This document shows positions 9,347 to 17,635 of a stretch of 64,000 nt of DNA, in pieces. Origin of the DNA: Thalassospira sp. MCCC 1A01428 (GTDB lineage: Bacteria > Pseudomonadota > Alphaproteobacteria > Rhodospirillales > Thalassospiraceae); NCBI RefSeq assembly GCF_002115825.1, contig NZ_JFJZ01000008.1:1-64000 (forward strand), written 5' to 3'. Every line of letters begins with the position of its first letter. The stretch's first letter is position 1. Position numbers and translations under genes: made by a program. Below the pieces are notes generated by a model, which saw nothing but the letters and a program-made list of their open reading frames with translations, did no database searches and was not told where the DNA came from.

Positions 9347-10645
9347 TCAGGCCGGATGATACAAAAACATCAGGTTTGCTGCTGACAATACCGCAAACAA
9401 GGCCGCCACCTGCGCATAAAATGGTTCAATTTCGGGTAACGGCTTAAACGACTGGCGAATATCTTCCAAACTGCGGTGCCCGTTCACCCGCGACAAAATG
9501 GCAGCACTGGCCGGGGGAAGCGCACGTGTCAGTGAAAAACCGTTAAAATTGATTTTGATCTGCGCATTTTTGGCTACGGATGCCGCCAGTTTCGCGCCAT
9601 CTATTCGGCCCAGATACGGCACCATCACCGACAAATCCTGCCCCTGAACCAGCATTTTTCCTGTTTTCTCGCGTCCTGAAATTTCAACCGGACGTGTTTT
9701 ATTATTTGCTTTGACGACATAAAAAATATGCTTGGTAATATTGCCAGCCAGCAATTCGGCCATGGCGCACCGTTCACGCGAAGAAAGCCCGGCCAGCTTT
9801 GCGCGAACAGGGGCGCTGGTGGTGTAAATCACCGGATCATAACGCAACGGTTCAACAAAACTTTGCAGTCGCAAACCCGCCTGTTCGACAAAATCATAAA
9901 CTTCGTCAACACGATAGGCCCGATCTTGCTGGTGCAACAACAAATCATAAAACCCGGCATCACCGCCCTGAATATGATCATTCACAAACGGGTTGCGTTT
10001 TAACCAGTTGGTTGGCGGTAACCCCTCGAACAATGACTTGCCGACATCAAGCCGGGCGCGTCCTGCCGCCTCGGCCGACAGGCGCTGCATCATTTCCTGC
10101 ATATGATAAACGCCGGTACGGCCAAGGGTGGCGTAAACCATCAGGCCCATGCCGCCCCCCGGCTTCAAGCTTTCGGTCAGGGCGCGCAACCCGGCATCCG
10201 GGTCAGGCAAATGATGTAATACCCCGCAGCAATCAATGTAGTCATAGGGACCATATTGTCCCGCAAGGTCAACAAACGACCCGGTCACAAAGGTTACGTT
10301 TTTCAAACCCCTCCGATTAACCCGGCTTTCGGCGATCTGGCGCGATGCGGCAGACAGGTCAATATAGATGATTTCGGCATTTGCACCGCGATCCTGCGCC
10401 TGTTGGGCCAGCATCACCACCGCATCGCCAGTGCCACCTCCTGCCACCAGAATACGCAAAGGTGCGCCATTTTTCCCGGGGTCGCGCCCGCCAAAAATAT
10501 AATGAACAACCTCGCCCCAATCCCCGGGTGACCCGGCAATCAGGCGCTTGTCCTCGTCCTCTGCCTGGCGCGCGGGATATGGGAATGTTTCATATTGGTC
10601 ACGGGTACGGCTGGCATTTTTTTTGCTGGGTTTCGACCGGCTCAT
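9347..10645 (-). CDS. Class I SAM-dependent methyltransferase with C-terminal PqqD-like domain
   Basis: A 432-residue protein. Residues about 60-200 form a Rossmann methyltransferase with SAM motif ILVAGGGTGDAV, an acidic strand end (IIYIDLS) and the post-II sequence DYIDCCGVLHHLPDP. The N-terminal RDQYETFPYPAR stretch is common in this family. The last 70 or so residues (PASAAILSRVNGHRSLEDIRQ onward) look like a PqqD-type winged helix, which in other enzymes holds a peptide substrate. The substrate is unknown. It is a lone minus-strand gene. Start is ATG at 10645. Confidence 0.8.
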   Translation of the reverse strand: MSRSKPSKKNASRTRDQYETFPYPARQAEDEDKRLIAGSPGDWGEVVHYIFGGRDPGKNGAPLRILVAGGGTGDAVVMLAQQAQDRGANAEIIYIDLSAASRQIAESRVNRRGLKNVTFVTGSFVDLAGQYGPYDYIDCCGVLHHLPDPDAGLRALTESLKPGGGMGLMVYATLGRTGVYHMQEMMQRLSAEAAGRARLDVGKSLFEGLPPTNWLKRNPFVNDHIQGGDAGFYDLLLHQQDRAYRVDEVYDFVEQAGLRLQSFVEPLRYDPVIYTTSAPVRAKLAGLSSRERCAMAELLAGNITKHIFYVVKANNKTRPVEISGREKTGKMLVQGQDLSVMVPYLGRIDGAKLAASVAKNAQIKINFNGFSLTRALPPASAAILSRVNGHRSLEDIRQSFKPLPEIEPFYAQVAALFAVLSAANLMFLYHPA

Positions 10646-10853
10646 AGGGATGCTTTCGTCTGAAAAATGCCATCGGGTTGCGCGGCCAACGATATGCCGG
10701 AACGCCCCAAATCAGAAAACATCATACCGATCACACGGGGCATCCGCATTTGTCGCGGCCAAGCCTTTAAAATTCATGGTTTTTGCGCCAATGGCAAGCC
10801 AATGTAACCCGATGCCAGCCCTGCTATTAAAAAAACAGCGACATAACGTGGTG

Positions 10854-11849
10854 TTATTGAGCATCTTCGCGACACAGAACAACCATTTTGCTTGTCGCAC
10901 TGCGGTCACGCAAGGCACTAAAGGCCTGTGATACATCATCCAGGGCAAATTGCCGCGAAACCGATGGTGTTATATGACCAACCGCCAGATTATGGAGCAG
11001 CTCCGACATACCATCGCGGGCAATTTCGGGGTTTTGGTCCAGATAGGCCCCAAAATAAAACCCCAGCACCGCAATGTTTTTCACCAGCAGGATATTGGCC
11101 GGAATTTGCGGAACATCGCCACTGGCAAACCCAATGACCAGCAAACGTGCGCCGGGTGCCACACATCGCAAGGACTGATTAAACACATCGCCACCAACAG
11201 GATCATAAACCACATTTACCCCGGCCTTCCATCCGTGCCGCTGGCAAATGTCCTTCACAGTGTCGGTTATGTTTTCGGTTTTATAATCAATGACAAAATC
11301 GGCACCATGCTGACGGGCGATCTCGCATTTTTCAGGGCCGCCTGCTGTCGCAATCACATTCGCACCCAAAACCTTGGCGCATTCAACCGCCGTCACACCC
11401 ACTCCGCCGGCGGCACCATGCACCAGCACAACCTCGCCTGCGCGTACATTAGCGCGATACTTCAATGCAAACCACGATGTCCCATAGGTGATTTGAAATG
11501 CCGCAGCATCGGTGAAGGCCACACCATCAGGAATGGGAATAATCCGCCCGGCATCAAGGGCAATTTTTTCGGCAAAACCGCCACTGGCGACCATTGCCAT
11601 CACCCGTTGCCCAATGACAGTGGAATCAACACCTTCGCCCACCGAAGCAACAACCCCGGCAATTTCAAAACCGGGAATAAACGGAATGTCAGGCTGTTGC
11701 TGATATTTTCCTGCAATGATCAGGGTATCGGCGAAATTGACCCCGCAGGCGTATATGTCAATCACCACCTGGCCCGGACCGGCCTGCGGGTCATCCACCG
11801 TGCGCATCACCGGGGCCACACCAAACTTTTCGCACATCATGGCCCGCAT
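10854..11849 (-). CDS. NADPH:quinone oxidoreductase-family protein (zinc-independent MDR)
   Basis: A 331-residue medium-chain dehydrogenase/reductase. It shows the quinone-reductase motif ACGVNFADTLIIAGKY near residue 33 and the Rossmann motif HGAAGGVGVTAVECAKVLGA near residue 145. No structural-zinc cysteine cluster is present, so it belongs with Qor/zeta-crystallin proteins, which reduce quinones or enones with NADPH in the cytosol. The true substrate is not known. It is followed on the same strand, about 200 bases on, by the methyltransferase. Start is ATG at 11849. Confidence 0.88.
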   Translation of the reverse strand: MRAMMCEKFGVAPVMRTVDDPQAGPGQVVIDIYACGVNFADTLIIAGKYQQQPDIPFIPGFEIAGVVASVGEGVDSTVIGQRVMAMVASGGFAEKIALDAGRIIPIPDGVAFTDAAAFQITYGTSWFALKYRANVRAGEVVLVHGAAGGVGVTAVECAKVLGANVIATAGGPEKCEIARQHGADFVIDYKTENITDTVKDICQRHGWKAGVNVVYDPVGGDVFNQSLRCVAPGARLLVIGFASGDVPQIPANILLVKNIAVLGFYFGAYLDQNPEIARDGMSELLHNLAVGHITPSVSRQFALDDVSQAFSALRDRSATSKMVVLCREDAQ

Positions 11850-11950
11850 TACTGTTCTCCGCAGATTGATCCCGTCAAACCGGTTTCCGATGAAAGCAGC
11901 TTATAAAAAGCCAGTCAGCCGCAATGTGCCACACGAACCACAATTTATGA

Positions 11951-12256
11951 TCAGAAAAACTTTGGTTTACGTTTGCGCCGTGCCAGAAAACTCAGCAGCA
12001 CCCCAGGCACAAGCAACAGCAAAAACGCAGGTAATAGCAAGCCGGGAACAAAAACCTTGTCCCAAAGCCAGCTCGAGACATAACGCTCGATCAGGGCTTG
12101 CAGTAAATTCAGGCTTCCTGCATCCAGCCGATACCATAGCTCGCCCCCTGCAACGAACCGAATGGTTCCTGTTTGCAGCGCGCTAACCCCATCGCCCACC
12201 AGTACAGCCAGACAGGCAAATAAAAACAGCCAGCCCAGCACCCTGAAAAACCACAT
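11951..12256 (-). CDS. Small two-helix membrane protein, function unknown
   Basis: A 101-residue protein with two hydrophobic helices: FFRVLGWLFLFACLAVLVG (residues 3-21) and a Leu-rich one near residues 72-93. Between them lies FVAGGELWYRLDAGSLNLLQALIERYV. It ends in a basic tail, RRKRKPKFF, suggesting both ends face the cytoplasm. I recall similar small proteins in alphaproteobacteria without an assigned role; that is memory, not a search. Start is ATG at 12256. Confidence 0.65.
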   Translation of the reverse strand: MWFFRVLGWLFLFACLAVLVGDGVSALQTGTIRFVAGGELWYRLDAGSLNLLQALIERYVSSWLWDKVFVPGLLLPAFLLLLVPGVLLSFLARRKRKPKFF

Positions 12257-12578
12257 ACTCTTCTCCGCCTTTTCGGCTTCAAACTTTTCGGTTTCGATAT
12301 AATTGCCGACACCGTAACGGTTTTAGACACCTGCCGTAAAGGGGCACTACATAACCGAACGTCCCATAATGCATAAAATTACGGCAAACATTTGATTGCA
12401 GAGTACATGTTAGATCAAAAGTGTTAGCAATTACCCATATCGTTCTGTTTTTTCGCCCTTCCGGGTTCATAAATGGCCGGTAATCAAAAATCGTCCCGCT
12501 GCGCTGAATTTGGCCTTGTCATCCCCGATGCTGTCGGCTAATGTCCGCCCGCTTTCGCGATATATACAGATCGCATGT
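12257..12578. other. Gene-free gap ahead of tRNA-Ser
   Basis: No coding frame here is convincing. It contains the upstream region of the small membrane protein (minus) and of the tRNA-Ser (plus). A TATATA element at 12561-12566 sits at a suitable distance for a tRNA promoter -10 box, but I could not find a convincing -35 box. Confidence 0.4.
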
Positions 12579-12668
12579 GGAGAGATGGCCGAGTGGTTTA
12601 AGGCGCACGCCTGGAAAGCGTGTTGGGGTGCAAGCCCCTCAGGGGTTCGAATCCCCTTCTCTCTGCCA
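12579..12668 (+). tRNA. tRNA-Ser (anticodon GGA)
   Basis: A 90-base class II tRNA with encoded CCA. The acceptor arm starts GGAGAGA and pairs with TCTCTCT, giving one G-U pair at the end. The D arm has TGGCCGAGTGG, the anticodon loop is CTGGAAA between GCACGC and GCGTGT, a long variable arm follows (GGGGTGCAAGCCCC), and the T arm is GGGGTTCGAATCCCC. Anticodon GGA reads UCC and UCU serine codons. Confidence 0.95.
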
Positions 12669-13055
12669 CCACCCCTAAATTCCCTTATTATTTTTGTATC
12701 CTGCCAGGAACAACCCTGCGAAACCGTAAGGTTCGCTGGATCTGCCTGTGCATGATTTTCCGGCTGGCTCGCATGGTTCACCCCCCGGCCATGCCCGGTT
12801 GCGCAGTTATGCCAAACACGCCGCCCTAAAACAATTTTTACTCCTGAAACGAAGCCTGTTCGCGTTCCAACGTATCCTTATGTGTGCCTGCCATCCGCCA
12901 GGCAAAGCCATACGGGGCACGATATTTTCTGCCGGGTCGAAAATGGCATTTATGCTGGTTTTCAGCGTGATTTCTTTGCATCCTTTGCGGAACGACCGAT
13001 TTATCCGGCATGGTCACAAGACCGGAAATTGGCGATCATTGGGAAAACCATAAAC
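12669..13055. other. Gap between tRNA-Ser and the HTH regulator
   Basis: Open frames exist on the plus strand (12748-13053 and 12882-13088), but their sequences resemble no known family and their starts lack Shine-Dalgarno sites. No terminator with a clear T-tract follows the tRNA. The right-hand end leads into two overlapping mini-ORFs listed separately. Confidence 0.45.
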
Positions 13056-13084
13056 ATGGAATTCTCCCGTCAGGAGCGGCAAAC

Positions 13085-13111
13085 ATGACGCGATTTAAAT
13101 GGATTCAGTAA
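13085..13111 (+). CDS. Possible 8-codon leader peptide overlapping the regulator start
   Basis: ATG at 13085 has the best ribosome-binding site in the region (CAGGAGCGG, about 8 bases upstream). It reads Met-Thr-Arg-Phe-Lys-Trp-Ile-Gln then TAA at 13109-13111. It overlaps the start of the large regulator gene (ATG at 13099) in another frame. A second mini-frame from ATG at 13056 ends in TGA overlapping this ATG (ATGA). Together this suggests translational coupling into the regulator gene, or a misplaced start. No function is claimed for the peptide. Confidence 0.35.
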   Translation: MTRFKWIQ

Positions 13112-14322
13112 TCACTGCCGCCGCACGCGCCTTGGCATCAGGGGATCCCTTGGGCGCACTGGGGCGCGTTTCATTACGTGATGACCCACCGGCACTGGCT
13201 TTAAGGGGCATTGCCATGGCCCGACTGGGTGATTTTGAACGCGCCCGAAACCTGTTAAAAACAGCAGCCCGCACCTTTGGCAGCAACGAGCCGCTTGCCG
13301 CCGCGCGATGTGTGGTTGCCGAAGCAGAAATTGCCCTTGTTTCACGCGACCTTAACCGCAATGACAAAAAACTGGAAGCCGCCCGCAGAACCCTTGAAGC
13401 AATGAACGATGCCGCCAATGGCGCCCATGCCCGCCATATCGAAGCGCATCGCCTGTTGCTATCGGGGCATATCGATCAGGCTGAAAGTTTACTAGGTGCA
13501 ATAAAAATAGAAAAACTGCCTGGCTTGTTGCGGGCCGCACACGAACTGGCAATTGCCGGCATTGCCACCCGGCGTCTTGACATAAAAACGGCCCGCGCAG
13601 CTTTGGATCATGCCGCCCGAATTGCCGATAGCATGAATGTCCCCATGATGATCGCCGAGGTCGAAAAAGCACAGCATATCCTGAATACACCTGCTGCCCG
13701 CCTGATCGAGAGCGGCAAGGAACATCCTGTTTTGCCAGATGACGTGGCATCAATCATTATGTCAAAGAACATATTGATTGATGCCTGCCGGTATGTTCTG
13801 CGACAGGATGGTAATGCGATGCTGCTGACATCACGCCCCGTGCTGTTTTCATTATTACGTAAGCTGGCCGAAGCCTGGCCCGATGATGTTTCCCGCGAGG
13901 TGCTTTTACAAACGGCCTTTAATGCCCGGCATATGGATGATTCCCATCGCGCACGGTTACGCGTCGAAATTGGACGATTGCGGGCAAAAATAAGTAAAAT
14001 TGCTGCCATTCGTGCCACCAAAACCGGGTTTGCACTGCACCCATGCGACAAAAACCGAAAAATCGTCGTTCTTGCCCCACCGGTTGAAGACCGCCACGCG
14101 CCGCTTCTGGCATTGCTGGCCGACGGCGAAGCCTGGTCAAGTTCCGCATTATCCATGGCACTGGGATGTAGCCAACGCACGATACAAAGGGCACTGGACG
14201 ACCTGGCAGCCAAAGATAAAATCCTGTTTTATGGCAAAGGACGCGCCAAACGCTGGATGACCCCGCCCTTTCCCGGTTTCACGACAACCTTGTTACTCCC
14301 TGGTCCGCTGCCGGGCACCTAA
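13099..14322 (+). CDS. DNA-binding regulator with TPR-like N-terminus and two winged helices
   Basis: A 407-residue cytosolic protein. Residues about 1-200 are Ala/Leu/Arg-rich helical pairs resembling TPR repeats (ALRGIAMARLGDFERARNLL is a typical one). Residues about 240-320 look like an OmpR-type winged helix: SREVLLQTAF, then HRARLRVEIGRLRAKI, then a FALHP wing. Residues about 335-385 form a second helix-turn-helix (SSSALSMALGCSQRTIQRALDDL). It is therefore probably a transcription factor; its ligand is unknown. The propeller gene follows by about 40 bases and is probably co-transcribed. ATG at 13099 has no Shine-Dalgarno of its own; the strong one serves the mini-ORF at 13085. Confidence 0.7.
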   Translation: MDSVITAAARALASGDPLGALGRVSLRDDPPALALRGIAMARLGDFERARNLLKTAARTFGSNEPLAAARCVVAEAEIALVSRDLNRNDKKLEAARRTLEAMNDAANGAHARHIEAHRLLLSGHIDQAESLLGAIKIEKLPGLLRAAHELAIAGIATRRLDIKTARAALDHAARIADSMNVPMMIAEVEKAQHILNTPAARLIESGKEHPVLPDDVASIIMSKNILIDACRYVLRQDGNAMLLTSRPVLFSLLRKLAEAWPDDVSREVLLQTAFNARHMDDSHRARLRVEIGRLRAKISKIAAIRATKTGFALHPCDKNRKIVVLAPPVEDRHAPLLALLADGEAWSSSALSMALGCSQRTIQRALDDLAAKDKILFYGKGRAKRWMTPPFPGFTTTLLLPGPLPGT

Positions 14323-14364
14323 ACTGGAAGCACCGATAACATCCAGACCATAAGGAAACAGAAC

Positions 14365-15003
14365 ATGAAACGCGCAGCAGCAGAGATTATTGCAGAACTT
14401 GGCCCGTTTGACGGGGTCAGCACTGTTCACGGGGTAACATATGACGGGCAAAAAATCTGGTTTGCCGCCGGAGCAGAACTGATCGCGATTACCCCCGAAG
14501 ACGGCACCAAAACCAAAACTCTTGCGGCCGAGGCCGATGCAGGAACCGCCTTTGATGGCACCTATTTCTATCAGATTGCCGATAACCGTATTAACAAGAT
14601 CGACCCGGAAACCGGCGCGGTTTTAGCAACCATCCCAGCCCCTGGCCCCGGCAACGGGGCGGTTTCAGGTATGGCCTGGGCGGAGGGTTCACTATGGGTT
14701 GGGCAATATCGTGATCGCAAAATACACAAAATCAACCCGGAAACCGGTGAAATTCTCCGTACCATTACATCAGATCGCTTTGTCACCGGTATCACCTGGG
14801 TCGAGGACGAACTTTGGCACGGCACCTGGGAAAATGAACAAAGTGATATCCGCCATATCGACGCCACTGACGGTACCGTCCTTGCCCGGATCGACATGCC
14901 GGATGGTATGGGGGTATCGGGGATGGAGTTTGATGGAAAAGACCGTTTCTTCTGTGGCGGCGGCAATAGCGGCACGGTGCGTGTGGTGCGCAAAAACACC
15001 TGA
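14365..15003 (+). CDS. Small beta-propeller protein, glutamine-cyclotransferase/YncE-like
   Basis: A 212-residue protein built of about five repeats of some 45 residues, each with a pattern like NRINKIDPETGAVLATI, then a Gly-rich turn and a LWVG strand. This is the YVTN/glutamine-cyclotransferase propeller style. There is no signal peptide, so it should be cytosolic. Five blades is few for a closed propeller. No catalytic residues can be assigned. It has an AAGGAAA ribosome-binding site before ATG at 14365 and sits directly behind the regulator gene, so it may sense or carry the regulator's ligand; that is inference. Confidence 0.7.
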   Translation: MKRAAAEIIAELGPFDGVSTVHGVTYDGQKIWFAAGAELIAITPEDGTKTKTLAAEADAGTAFDGTYFYQIADNRINKIDPETGAVLATIPAPGPGNGAVSGMAWAEGSLWVGQYRDRKIHKINPETGEILRTITSDRFVTGITWVEDELWHGTWENEQSDIRHIDATDGTVLARIDMPDGMGVSGMEFDGKDRFFCGGGNSGTVRVVRKNT

Positions 15004-15014
15004 TCAAAGCACAA

Positions 15015-15040
15015 GAAATAAAATAAAAATATTTTATTTC
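15015..15040 (+). terminator. AT-only perfect hairpin after the propeller gene
   Basis: An 11-bp perfect stem, GAAATAAAATA against TATTTTATTTC, with an AAAA loop, 12 bases after the propeller stop codon. It is almost all A/T and unlike the GC-rich terminators elsewhere in the window. It could be a weak terminator or an RNase-processing element. Confidence 0.4.
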
Positions 15041-15137
15041 AAATATTTAAACTAAAAAAGTGAACCTTTTTCTGAAAAAATCAGGAACGTTTTAGCCGCC
15101 ATATCGTTGAGGGGACATAACGCTCGAACATCAAATG

Positions 15138-15154
15138 AAAGGAGAGACGTTATA
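15138..15154 (+). promoter_or_regulatory. Ribosome-binding site placed for an ATA start
   Basis: AAAGGAGAGA at 15138-15147 is a strong Shine-Dalgarno sequence. The codon at the optimal distance is ATA at 15152-15154, where family members would be expected to begin Met-Pro. The only in-frame conventional start upstream is TTG at 15107, which has no such site. Confidence 0.6.
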
Positions 15155-15712
15155 CCTGCTATCGATACCGCAAAAATCCTGATCCTTGCGACAGACGGCT
15201 ATGAACGCTCTGAACTAAGGGTTCCCCGCGACAAACTATCCACCCATGGGGCCGATGTAAAAATCGCCTCCTTGAAAAGTGGTAGCATTAAAAGCTGGGA
15301 CAAAGGCGACTGGGGCGACAGTGTTGATGTCGACCTTGAGGTCAAAGACGTTGATATCAAGGATTACGACGCACTGGTTATTCCCGGCGGGCAAATTAAC
15401 CCCGACCTGTTACGCAATGACGAAGGCGCTGTGTCGCTGGTACGTGAATTTGTCGCATCAGGCAAACCGGTGGCCGCAGTTTGCCATGGCCCGTGGTTGC
15501 TGGTCGAGGCAGATGCCCTGCGCAATCGCAAGGCAACGTCCTATCCATCGATCAAAACCGACATGCTAAATGCCGGTGCGACATGGCAGGACAAGGAAGT
15601 GGTTTGCGATCAGGCGATTATTACCTCGCGCAACCCCAATGATCTTGATGCGTTTGTCAGCAAGATTGTCGAGGAAGTTAGCGAAGGCAAACATAGTCGC
15701 CGGGCAGCCTAA
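15152..15712 (+). CDS. DJ-1/PfpI-family protein (type 1 glutamine-amidotransferase fold)
   Basis: A 186-residue protein of the PfpI/YhbO branch of the DJ-1 superfamily, whose members act as glyoxalases, deglycases or chaperones in the cytosol. Conserved features are ILILATDGYERSELRVPRD, the strand DALVIPGG, and the nucleophile elbow AAVCHGPWLL with the reactive Cys. The C-terminal ITSRNPNDLDAFVSKIVEE matches family ends. The apparent start is ATA at 15152, six bases after AAAGGAGA. If ATA is not used, TTG at 15107 would add 15 residues of low-quality sequence. A bidirectional terminator follows. Confidence 0.88.
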   Translation: MPAIDTAKILILATDGYERSELRVPRDKLSTHGADVKIASLKSGSIKSWDKGDWGDSVDVDLEVKDVDIKDYDALVIPGGQINPDLLRNDEGAVSLVREFVASGKPVAAVCHGPWLLVEADALRNRKATSYPSIKTDMLNAGATWQDKEVVCDQAIITSRNPNDLDAFVSKIVEEVSEGKHSRRAA

Positions 15713-15748
15713 CCAGCGTCAGGCAAAAGTAAGCCTGTAAACGTATTT

Positions 15749-15789
15749 AAACCCCCGATCTTGTGCATTTTGCACGGTCGGGGGTTTTT
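15749..15789. terminator. Bidirectional terminator between the PfpI-family gene and thpR
   Basis: AAACCCCCGA pairs with TCGGGGGTTT, with an inner GTGCA/TGCAC stem. T-runs lie on both sides, so it can end the PfpI-family transcript (plus) and the thpR transcript (minus). Confidence 0.85.
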
Positions 15790-15790
15790 G

Positions 15791-16426
15791 TTAGCGTTTG
15801 GGTCCTGCGGTAAAATCAATATCGGCAAATGCCTCATCATCGCAAAAAGCGGGGGTTTCCCGTGCTGCAGGTTGGTCGATACCGACGCCGTCATATTCCG
15901 CCACAACCTGATAAACCGGACCATCGCCTGTTGAAATCGACTGATACAGGCAAAACCGGTCCACCTGAAAAGACCGGCTGACCAAGTCGGCGTGATCGGC
16001 CACCGCCTGCCCTATTACGGCCCGGCTGGCAGAACGGTTACGGCCCAATGTGATATGCGGGGTGAACTTACGCCGATCAAGCTGGCCGGAAATATCATCA
16101 CACCGAAACAGGGCGGATTCCACCCGATGGGCAAGCTGGTTTAATAACGGTTGCGCCTGTACTGCTGCCCACAAAATGCGTGCCTTGCGGTCTGTTCCAA
16201 ACATCCCCAACCCGGCAATTTGCAAATCAAACGGTGTAAAGCGGGTCTGAAGCAGCGCATCATCAATACTGACAGCTGTAACACGGTCATGAACTGTGCC
16301 AATGAATTTAAGGGTCAGGTGCATATTTTCGGGGGTTTGGGCCTCCAGCCCGCGAATGGCACGGGCAACAGGATACAGATTTTCGGCGATATCGACCGGG
16401 ATGGGAATACCGACAAACAGGCGCAT
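15791..16426 (-). CDS. thpR: RNA 2',3'-cyclic phosphodiesterase (2H family)
   Basis: A 211-residue member of the LigT/ThpR 2H phosphoesterases. Both catalytic motifs are visible: HLTL (His36, Thr38) and HITL (His124, Thr126). The opening MRLFVGIPIP is characteristic. Family members hydrolyse 2',3'-cyclic phosphates at RNA ends and can ligate tRNA halves in vitro. About 30 residues at the C-terminus after the fold are less conserved. Start is ATG at 16426; the gene is a single unit ending in a shared terminator. Confidence 0.92.
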   Translation of the reverse strand: MRLFVGIPIPVDIAENLYPVARAIRGLEAQTPENMHLTLKFIGTVHDRVTAVSIDDALLQTRFTPFDLQIAGLGMFGTDRKARILWAAVQAQPLLNQLAHRVESALFRCDDISGQLDRRKFTPHITLGRNRSASRAVIGQAVADHADLVSRSFQVDRFCLYQSISTGDGPVYQVVAEYDGVGIDQPAARETPAFCDDEAFADIDFTAGPKR

Positions 16427-16658
16427 TTTCAGTCTCGCATTGCAGATGGGATCATCAGGCGGGTGCCCGGTAAAGTCATACTTACCGGGCCGTTCAGGGC
16501 ATAAGCCTTAACCAGATATAATATTCAAACGTCATAAAACCGCCTCATCGGAACGTGATGAAATGGACAATACCGTAACGGGCATGGGCTTACGCAAATT
16601 CGCCCGCCGAAGACGGGACATGTTAACGAAATGTCATCAACAAAATTTCACATGCATA

Positions 16659-17546
16659 TTACGACGCGGGCGGGGGTGTAACTTTTTGAGATGTGCCGGG
16701 CATCGGCACCAGGTCATCTTCACCCGGCACCGGGGCAAAACGGCCCTCGCGCCAGTCCGCTTTGGCCTGTTCAATTTTATCCTTGCTGGTGGCAACAAAG
16801 TTCCACCAGATATGGCGATGCCCCAACGGCAAACCACCCAGCAACATCACCCGACAATGGTTTTCAGCAACAATATCGGGGATTTCCTCGGGTGCGACGT
16901 AAATGAAGCTAAAGGCTTCATAGCGCACACCATCCACCCGCAATGCCCCGTCAATAACATATAAGGCTGCCTGCTGGTTTTCACCGGGCAGTAACAATTG
17001 CGCCCCGCCATCCATATGCACATCAAGGTAAAACAGCTTTGATTTCACCGGCACCGGGGCCGTCAGACCAAAGGCTTCGCCCGCGATCAGGCGCATATGC
17101 AGGCCGGATTCATGAATGACCGGTAAATCATCTTTTCGGACATGGGTAAAATCAGGCGGGCAGTTCTCGTCTGCCTCGGGCAAGGCGACCCATAATTGCA
17201 AACCGTGCAAATTATGGTCGGAATGACGCAAATCCGATGTTTCACGTTCTGAATGCACAATACCACGGCCGGCTGTCATCCAGTTTAAATCACCCGGGGT
17301 AATTTCAAGATGATTTCCCAGACTGTCGTGGTGCAAAATCGCCCCGTCAAACAGATAGGTCACCGTTGCCAGGCCAATATGGGGATGGGGCGGCACATCA
17401 ATGCCCGAACCGGCGTCAAAACTGACCGGTCCCATATGGTCAAAAAATACAAACGGACCAACCGAACGCACATCGCGATGCGGCAAAAGGCGCCGCACGG
17501 ACATTCCTTCCAGGTCGGTTTCCTTGCCTGAAACGATCACTACCAT
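16659..17546 (-). CDS. Pirin-family protein
   Basis: A 295-residue bicupin. The N-terminal cupin has all four metal ligands of pirins: His54 and His56 (PPHPHIG), His98 and Glu100 (GRGIVHSE). Bacterial pirins of this type can act as quercetinase-like dioxygenases or as redox-linked partners of metabolic enzymes. Which role applies here is unknown. The C-terminal tail after about 265 is Pro/Gly-rich. It is likely a single gene; the neighbour thpR starts 230 bases further on. Start is ATG at 17546. Confidence 0.92.
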   Translation of the reverse strand: MVVIVSGKETDLEGMSVRRLLPHRDVRSVGPFVFFDHMGPVSFDAGSGIDVPPHPHIGLATVTYLFDGAILHHDSLGNHLEITPGDLNWMTAGRGIVHSERETSDLRHSDHNLHGLQLWVALPEADENCPPDFTHVRKDDLPVIHESGLHMRLIAGEAFGLTAPVPVKSKLFYLDVHMDGGAQLLLPGENQQAALYVIDGALRVDGVRYEAFSFIYVAPEEIPDIVAENHCRVMLLGGLPLGHRHIWWNFVATSKDKIEQAKADWREGRFAPVPGEDDLVPMPGTSQKVTPPPAS

Positions 17547-17635
17547 ACGACGCCTCCTTTTATATCGGCGTTACCGGGTGGCACCAACGCCCCCCGGCAT
17601 CATAAATATACACCAAACCTTAACCCAAAGCCTGC

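Noticed and set aside
12748..13088. Two overlapping plus-strand open frames before the regulator
   Set aside because: No ribosome-binding sites and no family resemblance. Only the short 3' ends near the regulator start are discussed as possible leaders.
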